64,000 bases of DNA from Rhexocercosporidium sp. MPI-PUGE-AT-0058 (lineage: Eukaryota; Ascomycota; Leotiomycetes; Helotiales). The notes under the pieces are model-generated. The model saw only the letters and a program-made list of their open reading frames with translations. It ran no database searches and was not told the origin of the DNA. This document shows, piece after piece, positions 56,926 to 64,000 of the stretch; position 1 is the stretch's first letter, and each line of letters opens with the position of its first letter. The stretch covers positions 62,001 through 126,000 of the forward strand of contig JAGTJL010000007.1 of assembly GCA_020746875.1 (NCBI GenBank), read 5' to 3'. A program made the position numbers and the translations under genes.

Positions 56926-56930
56926 GTTTA

Positions 56931-59900
56931 AATATAAATTAAATCGTTAATACTCTTAATATCTTTTAAGAAAAGGCTTCTTTAAATAAAGTAACGTGTT
57001 TTAATAAGAAAAACTAGTTCTTTACCGTAAATTATATAAAAGGGGGTATAATTTATAAATTTATAAATTATAATGTAGTCAGTAAATAAAACTATTAATA
57101 AATTACTTATTTAGTCTTCTTTTATTTTAAAAAGAGCATTTTTAATAAGGCTATGTCTTCGCTCGATTATACTATTAGCTTTCGCGTTATAAGTCAATAT
57201 TTAAATTTATTAAATTCTTACTTTATTTAATAATTTAACGACTTCGCTTATATTCTCTATGCTTTTATTAATTATTAGCTTTTAAAACAGCTTATGTCGG
57301 TAAATAATATCTTATTAAATAAAATTAGTAATACTTTTAACCTCTTTTAAAATAAGCGCCCTGGCTTCGACTTAACCGCTTATATTATTTTAAGTAATAA
57401 CAAAATACTTTTTCCTGTTTTATATTAATATATAAGTAATATTTAACGCTTATTTTTTTATAAGTCCGTTTAAAGTAATTAAAACTATAAGTTCTTTTTG
57501 TCGCTTAATATTACGTAATATATATTTATTATATGTTTTAACGAATTCCACGGAGTCCTTAAAATAACCCTTTTAAAAATAACGTTAGAAAATGCAATAA
57601 TATATACTTTTCCTTTTTTTATAACTAGAGTTATTATAGTAGCTTCATAAGATATATACTTTATTTTTATTAATATTATTGACGAGTTTAATAAGTGCGC
57701 CTTTTAATAAAAGTCTTTAAATACGTTAATTATAAACTTTATATAATAATACTTCTTTTTTAAATATATAAAAAGCTTTTAAGTTTATACTTTTCGGAGT
57801 CTTAAGTATAATTAAATAAATAGTTATTTTTTAATAATACTCTTTATAATATTTTAAAAATATTAATAAGTTTACTTCGCTCTTTTAGTTTATATTCGAG
57901 TTATTATTAAATATTACTTAATCGTTCGACTTATCTTATAATTCTTAAACTTTTCGCTTTATATTAATAAAAATATCGCGTCTTCGGGTTAGCTTAAGGT
58001 TATCGAAGGTCTTTGGCTCTTTTATTAAGTCTTCTATATTCTCCGCTTTTACCGAGTAAATTTTAATTATATTAAGCTTAATTAAAATTTAATCCTTATT
58101 ATTATTATTTTTAATATCTTTCTTAATATTCTTAAGGTATTTAAGTTTTCTTAAGAGAGTATTTATTATTATATACGTAGCACTTTTAATATAGCGCACT
58201 TTAAAGTCGAAAAGCCTAATCTAGGCGAGCTAGTGAGTGAGTATTATATTAAAATAATCGTAAATAACTCCTTTAAGTTAAGTAATAAGAGTGTTTGCGT
58301 TAATTTTTATAATAAAATAGACTTTTATAAGCCAGATTTTAAGCTTTTTAAGAATTAAGAACATGCTTTTATATTTTCTTTTTATAATATTATAATCTTA
58401 TTTTGCTTTCGTTTAAAAGTCGCTCTTATACTTCGCCGATTTAAACTTATTATTTTTCAAGTTATATTAACTAAAAAAACCATTCCATTTAACTTCGTTA
58501 AAGTATATAAAAACGACGATTTCGCTAACGCCTTTAAAGTAGTCGATTTTATAAAGTATTAAAAAGGAATATAAGATATTTTAAAGGGTTTTTATTATTT
58601 AGTCATAAGTTATAGGGTTTTATATAAATTTAATTTCTTTTTTAATAAAGTCGTATAACGACTCGACTAATAAACGAAAGTCTTTAATTTAAATGTAAAA
58701 GTAAATAACTAGATTTGAAAATCCTTTAATTTCTATAACGTTTTTAAATTTTTTTTACTTTTATATTTTAATTAAATATATAATTAAAAGTTCTTTTTTT
58801 TATAAGTTATATATATAGCCGACGACGTTTATATTATTGCGACAGAATTGCGATTTAAGGCCTATAATAGCTCTAGCGCGCTTAAAGCGTTTTAGCGTCT
58901 TATTAAGATTAAGAAAGTGTTTAAGAACGAACTGGCGAATTCTAGGCCGTGCTTCTTTTTAATTATAGTTTATATATAATCTTTTTACGCTAACGTCGTC
59001 TAAAAACGGCATTATAATAAAAAGTATAATATTTTTTAATATTTTATTAATTATTTTTACGAATTAAGTAATAAAGTTTATAATTCTTTAAAATAACGTC
59101 GTGTTTCGGATTAATTTAATATTAAATATAAAGAAGGCCGTTATATTTTAGCTACTTTAATGTAATACTTATTAATTATAACTTAAGTATAAGTTTATTA
59201 AGCTTATAATATAATACTTTATAAATTCCTTTAAAAATTCGTTAATAAAAAAAATAAGTTAACGTCTTTTAAAATAATTACGTTAAATATAATTACCGAG
59301 TTAATTAAGCAGTACTTTTTTTTAATTTCTTCTTTTTAATTAAGAATTAAGCGTTATAATATAGCTCTTTAAAGAATTCGAGAACTTTACGGTTAAATCT
59401 GTCTTTTATTATTTTTTTAACTTCGGGAGCTAATACTTTAAAAAGTGAAAAGTATAATACTTATTAAGCTTTATAATTTATTATTTTAATAATTATAAAT
59501 AACGAAATATTTTTATAGAATTTCTTATATTTTATTTAATTAAATATAATAACACTTTCTCGATTTAATATAATTTCGTTAAAGAAGGCTTTCTCTTTTA
59601 ATTATAATATATTTTTAATATTTAAAATAATAAGTCGCTTTTTCATAATCTTAAATTCGTAAAAAAAGCCGGTAAAATAAAAAAGTAAAATATTTTAATA
59701 TTTTTTAATTTACTTTTAATAAAAGTCCTTTTCTTTAAAGGCTTTATATTAATTTTTACGGCTTTTAAGCGTATCTTTTATTTTATTTATTTAATTTATA
59801 AGCTTAATCTTTTTATCTTTCGTTTTATATATAATATAAACTCGCGAAACTTATTTACGTTTTTTAAATAAAGATATTATTAATAAAGTATTATAATCCG

Positions 59901-60300
59901 TAATAAATTAAAAGATAAGCTCGATTTTCTTAATTAATACGGTATTAAATATACGTTCTTTATTAAAAGAAGCTTTAATAAAGTTTTTATAAAAGAAGTA
60001 ATTATAAAAATTTGTCTTTAAAATTATAAATTCTCGCTTTATATATTCGATAAAAATATATAAGACGTTTTCGAAAGAGGAATTGCTTTTATTATTAAAG
60101 ATTTCTTTATTTCTTTTATAAAAAAGCTCGTCCTCGAGCTTAAAAGAAATGTCCTTTAAAGAGCATTCGACGGTATTAATTATAAAGCTTTAATTATAAT
60201 TAATTATTCGTTTTTTAAGTTAGTTTCGGACTTTAAGTAATTTAATTCTGGATTTAATAATATTTTATTAACTCGGCTTTCAGACTTTATAACTTTAATA
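56931..60300 (-). pseudogene. pol of an older, heavily RIPed Gypsy element
   Basis: Minus-strand translation gives Gypsy pol landmarks in order from right to left: a KYCLINSV...NVIILKDVNLFFLL segment (RT template grip, about 59250-59330); PFLDDVSVK with the catalytic LDD at 58995-59003; a GLKSQFC segment (about 58850); IRLFDFKVRYIKSATYII (RNase H connection, about 58150-58220); and an SVEFVKTYNK segment with KRQKELI (integrase zinc-binding, about 57450-57560). The 56931-57050 part leads into the Copia insertion and resumes at 50749-50397. Very many stops; the oldest recognisable layer of the nest. Confidence 0.68.
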
Positions 60301-63300
60301 CTTTTGGCGTATTTTATAAGTTTAACTGCTTTAATAATAATAATTAGTTGCGTAGTTTTATTTTATAAATTAACGTAAACTAAACCGCCTTTTATATTAA
60401 ATAAATATTTAAATAAAGCGCGTGTAATTTAAAAGAATAAAAATTTAAAAATAATTTTAATACCTAGGATATTTATAATATAAAACTTAATAAAAATAAT
60501 ACAATTTCTTATTATAATCGAGACGTTATCTATATATCCTAGAAATCGTAATTTTGCGCTTATAATACTCTTTAAAGTTATAAAGTCGCTTTTTATAATA
60601 AAGACTTTTAATTAAACGATAATATTATAAGATATATAACTGACTTTTACGCCGAAATCAAAAGTAATTTAAATATTACTAAGTCTCGTCCTCTTAAGCA
60701 TAATAATCACATACTTCGGCGTTAAAGAATATTACTTATAACTCAGTCCTTAAAGTATGTCGACTAAATAAACTTTAACAATTAAAAGTAAGTCGAATTC
60801 CCTTTTTAAAACTATTACTTTTTAAAGCGTTATTAAAACAGCGGTTAAGATTATAAGCATTAAGTTAAAAAAAGGAATTAAACTTAATAATAATTAAAAT
60901 AATAATTATTAAATTAATATTTTTTATATTAAGAAAACTTAATACTTTTATTTCTTTTATTAAACTTAAAGCTTATATATAAGTCTAGCTCAAAATATAA
61001 TAAAATAAGTAATAATTCGTTATTCTTATTTAAGGAAAATACGTTTAAGCTATTATAAAGCTTATAGCTCTTTTATTATAAAATCCGAAAATAATAAAAG
61101 GCGTTAAAATATAATATTATTCCTTTTTTAATCGTAGTTTTAAAGAGCTTTTATATACTTTATAATCTTAATATTAATAGTAGCGATTTAATCCTAAATT
61201 TCTTAATTAATAATCTTCAGTCAACTCGTCTTTAATAAGTCGATTAAAACAAGGATTTCCTTTAAAATTAAGTTTTTAAAGAGCTCTCTTTAAGTAAAAA
61301 GCTTGTCGAGTATATTATTTAATATGTAATTATTCCGCGATAGCGCTTAATATACGCGAGGTCGGCCTAAAGTCGCTTTAATAACAATAAATAAGTTACT
61401 TTTAACGCGTTTCTAAATAGTTCTTATAAAAGATAATTTAATAATAATCGGTTCTTTTCGACTTACAGCTAAAATAGCTTTTTTTAATTTCTTAAAAATA
61501 ATATTATTATTATTATTTCTTACGATAATCCGAATGGGTTTTACTTTAAGTGCTTTAATTAAAAGGTCTACGTTTATAAGCTTTTAAAATCTAATAATAT
61601 TCTTAATTTCTTCGCGAACTTTTAATTTTTTATAATTAACTTAAGTTTTAAAGTATTCTTAAAATAAGGTTCCGGTTATATATAATTTAATTCTTATTAT
61701 TACTTTAAAAGTAGCGGCATTTTATTATCTTATTTCCGTAAGTATTATTTCGAAGCTATTATTTATTCCTTTTAAATTAAAAATAATAAATACGTTTTAA
61801 ACGTTAATTAATTTTATTATATTAAAGAGTCGAATAATAAGGATATTTAAATAATCTTAAAGCTTTTAATTTACTTTTAATATTAATCTTTTTAAAATTA
61901 ATTTCGGTATAATATTTTATTAAGTTAAAAAAGCTTCTTAAGCGTCTTAAAGCTTCTTTTAAATTACTTTTTCTTTTCGCCTTAAGTTTAAATCTTTTTT
62001 TATATTAATTATTTATAAAATAAGGACTTCTTTTTTTAATTTATTCTAAGGAAATTAAATTACTTAAGCTTTTATTCCTTCTTTTTAAAAGCTTATATAA
62101 ATATAATTATCTTTATTTTCATAAATAATTCTTAAATTAAGCTACTTCTTAAACTTATAATATTAATTTTAATACTTATAGAATCCTTAAAATCTAATAC
62201 CTAAAATCGGCTTATTAAAGTAAAAAAAGTATTCGGTATTTATATTATCTTTTATATTAAAACGTCGATTATATTTAAAACTTACTTTAAAATCTTAATA
62301 AAATACTTTAACTTCTTTAAGATATGTGATTAACTTGTAAATAAATAAAGCCTTAATTTCGGTTATTAACTTTAAATTCTTTCTTTTCTTTATAATAATA
62401 TATAAAATACGTAAGTTATTTAATTCTTCCGTAATCGTATCGATATCCCGTTTTATAACTTAATTAATATTACGAGTCAGTCTCTCGATAATAAGAATAA
62501 CTTCTTCTTAAATATGCTTTTTTTAATTTAATTTAAAACGAAATACTAAATTCTTTTTAAAAACGTCGTTAATCTCCCGAACTAAAGAATTATCTTTATA
62601 TTTTATAAGCTTAAGGCGAGCTATAAGGTTAAGCCCCCCGAATTATACCGCTAAAGAAGGAGTTTTATTATTACTTAACCTTAATCGAAGACAGTCGGCT
62701 TAAGTAATTCGTATAAATAATACTTCTTTTTTAATTAAAATATCGATTTCTCGCTCGACTTAAAGTAAGCTTTTTATTTTAGTATATATTTTATTAAAAA
62801 ATTATATATTTTTTATATTAAAGGTATTATTATTTTTTATAAAAATTCCGGCCTTTTGCCTTAAGTACTTAAGTAAAGCTATTAAAAACTTTATAATTAT
62901 TTATTACTTTATAATAATTTTCTTTTATATATAAGTTTAATTAACTTTTTTAAAAGCTTAAAAAAACTATTAAAATTAAAATTTAAAAGCATTTTTTATA
63001 ATATATTTAAAATTATTAAATATTTTCTTTAGGTTTTAAAAAGTATAATAATATTATTTAAGGTCAAACGTTTAGTATTTTCTTATAACTTCTTTAATTA
63101 ACTTTTAATAAGTATTATTAAGGAAGTCGGGGAGCTACTCGATGTTTTAGCCTACTTCGAGAGTATAATAATCTACGACGTATTATTTCTTTTCGGCGTT
63201 ATCCGTAATACCTCGAGCCGTAAAAAGCTACTTTAGAGTCTTAAAAAACCTAATAGCATCATTCCCGTCAAAGTATAAGCAATTAAAAGTGCTTAAAATT

Positions 63301-64000
63301 AGCATAGCTTAAGTTATTATAAAATGAAGAAGTCCTTTAATAAAGTCCGTGGCAAGTTATGCGACTTAAGATATAAATTATTAAAACGTTATATTACTAA
63401 AAGCAAGTTTATAATAATAACTATTTAAAGCCTCGTTTATACCGTATAATACAGAGGTTTTAATAAGCCTGTATTATCCTAGCGCAAGTTATATTAATTA
63501 AAAAGCTTAAGCGGAAGTGATTTAAGCTTAAAGCGGTGCTATATAGCTTATATTAACGGAGTTAGGTCTCCCCTGCTTCGGAGGCGAATATAATATAAAT
63601 TAAGAATATATAAGCTAAGTAAGTATTATATAAGTCGGTAAAGCTTAAGAGGCGGCCTTAGTTCTTATATTAAAGCTTTTTAAATAATTATTATTTTAAT
63701 TATAATTAAATATATTTTATTAGAAGTTATTACCGCCGCTTTTATTTCTCTTTTTTTTCTTATTAATAATTAAAATATTATTTACAAGTATTCTCAGTAA
63801 TTATAATAAAGTAAAGCTAGTAATTCTAGCGATATTAGGCTTTATTAGAGGTTTAGTAAGCACGAAGGTAGAAGAGCTTACAGAGCTTATAGAATTAGTT
63901 TCAGTAATAAAGTAGTTTATAATCGGGGTCGTAGAGCTTCCTCGGGTTATAGAAAAGTTATTAATAAGTCGTTTAAGCTCCTTGCTTTTCGGGTTATTAT
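60301..64000. mobile_element. RIP-degraded AT-rich sequence to the window end
   Basis: Probably includes the protease/gag portion and 5' end of the older Gypsy, but no landmark was confirmed. GC-richer patches at about 63120-63360 and 63530-63600 may be LTR or gag sequence. No gene of the host is recognised. Confidence 0.4.

Overview
The window looks like genomic DNA of a filamentous ascomycete (Pezizomycotina). The evidence is short (46-75 nt) GT-AG introns with CTAAC/CTAAT-like branch sites, fungal families (Rtg2-type exopolyphosphatase homologue, NmrA-like reductase, MARVEL-like proteins, RING-H2 protein, SPX protein), and transposon-rich AT-rich blocks in which nearly every coding remnant is broken by C-to-T / G-to-A changes in CpA/TpG context, the signature of repeat-induced point mutation (RIP). 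No species can be named from the sequence.

Layout. Four gene-bearing islands of ordinary composition alternate with RIP-degraded blocks. Island 1 (1-4330): convergent RTG2-like gene (+) and NmrA-like gene (-), ending in telomere-like TTAGGG motifs and a 32-G run. Block 1 (about 4380-7760): decayed repeat DNA ending in a GC-rich terminal-repeat-like motif. Island 2 (about 7760-11780): MARVEL-like gene A (-), a truncated ABC-G (PDR) transporter pseudogene (+), and unassigned sequence. Block 2 (about 11780-20160): hAT transposase relic, (AAT)n microsatellite, ACTCT arrays, Copia relic. Island 3 (about 20160-26220): a small Ala-rich hypothetical gene (-), a signal peptide-TM-RING-H2 gene (-), and MARVEL-like gene B (+), a paralogue of gene A with the same intron positions. 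Block 3 (about 26220-33000): Copia solo LTR, decayed LTR-like repeats, and a Tc1/mariner element with TIRs and TA duplications. Island 4 (33000-37140): a four-exon SPX-domain gene (-), candidate small secreted peptides and a decayed coding relic. Block 4 (37140-64000): a dense nest of LTR retrotransposons.

In block 4 the element boundaries can be read directly. A 2.1-kb element with 160-bp LTRs and ATAAG target duplications carries only a gag-like region, and is itself interrupted by a solo Copia LTR flanked by AATAT. A 6.57-kb Gypsy element (minus strand) is flanked by CTTAT. A 6.17-kb Copia element (plus strand) is flanked by GTTTA, with 98 percent identical LTRs and a single gag-pol frame broken only by stop codons. 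The latter two sit inside an older minus-strand Gypsy whose pol can be followed on both sides of the Copia insertion.

No operon-like or cluster-like functional system is evident: the intact genes are housekeeping, membrane or regulatory types unrelated to each other. The most unusual items are the gag-only LTR element, the MARVEL paralogue pair, the LTR-embedded antisense reading frame kept open in most copies, and the telomere-like/poly-G junction. Gene models with introns are manual predictions from splice motifs and family patterns; no search or alignment program was run.
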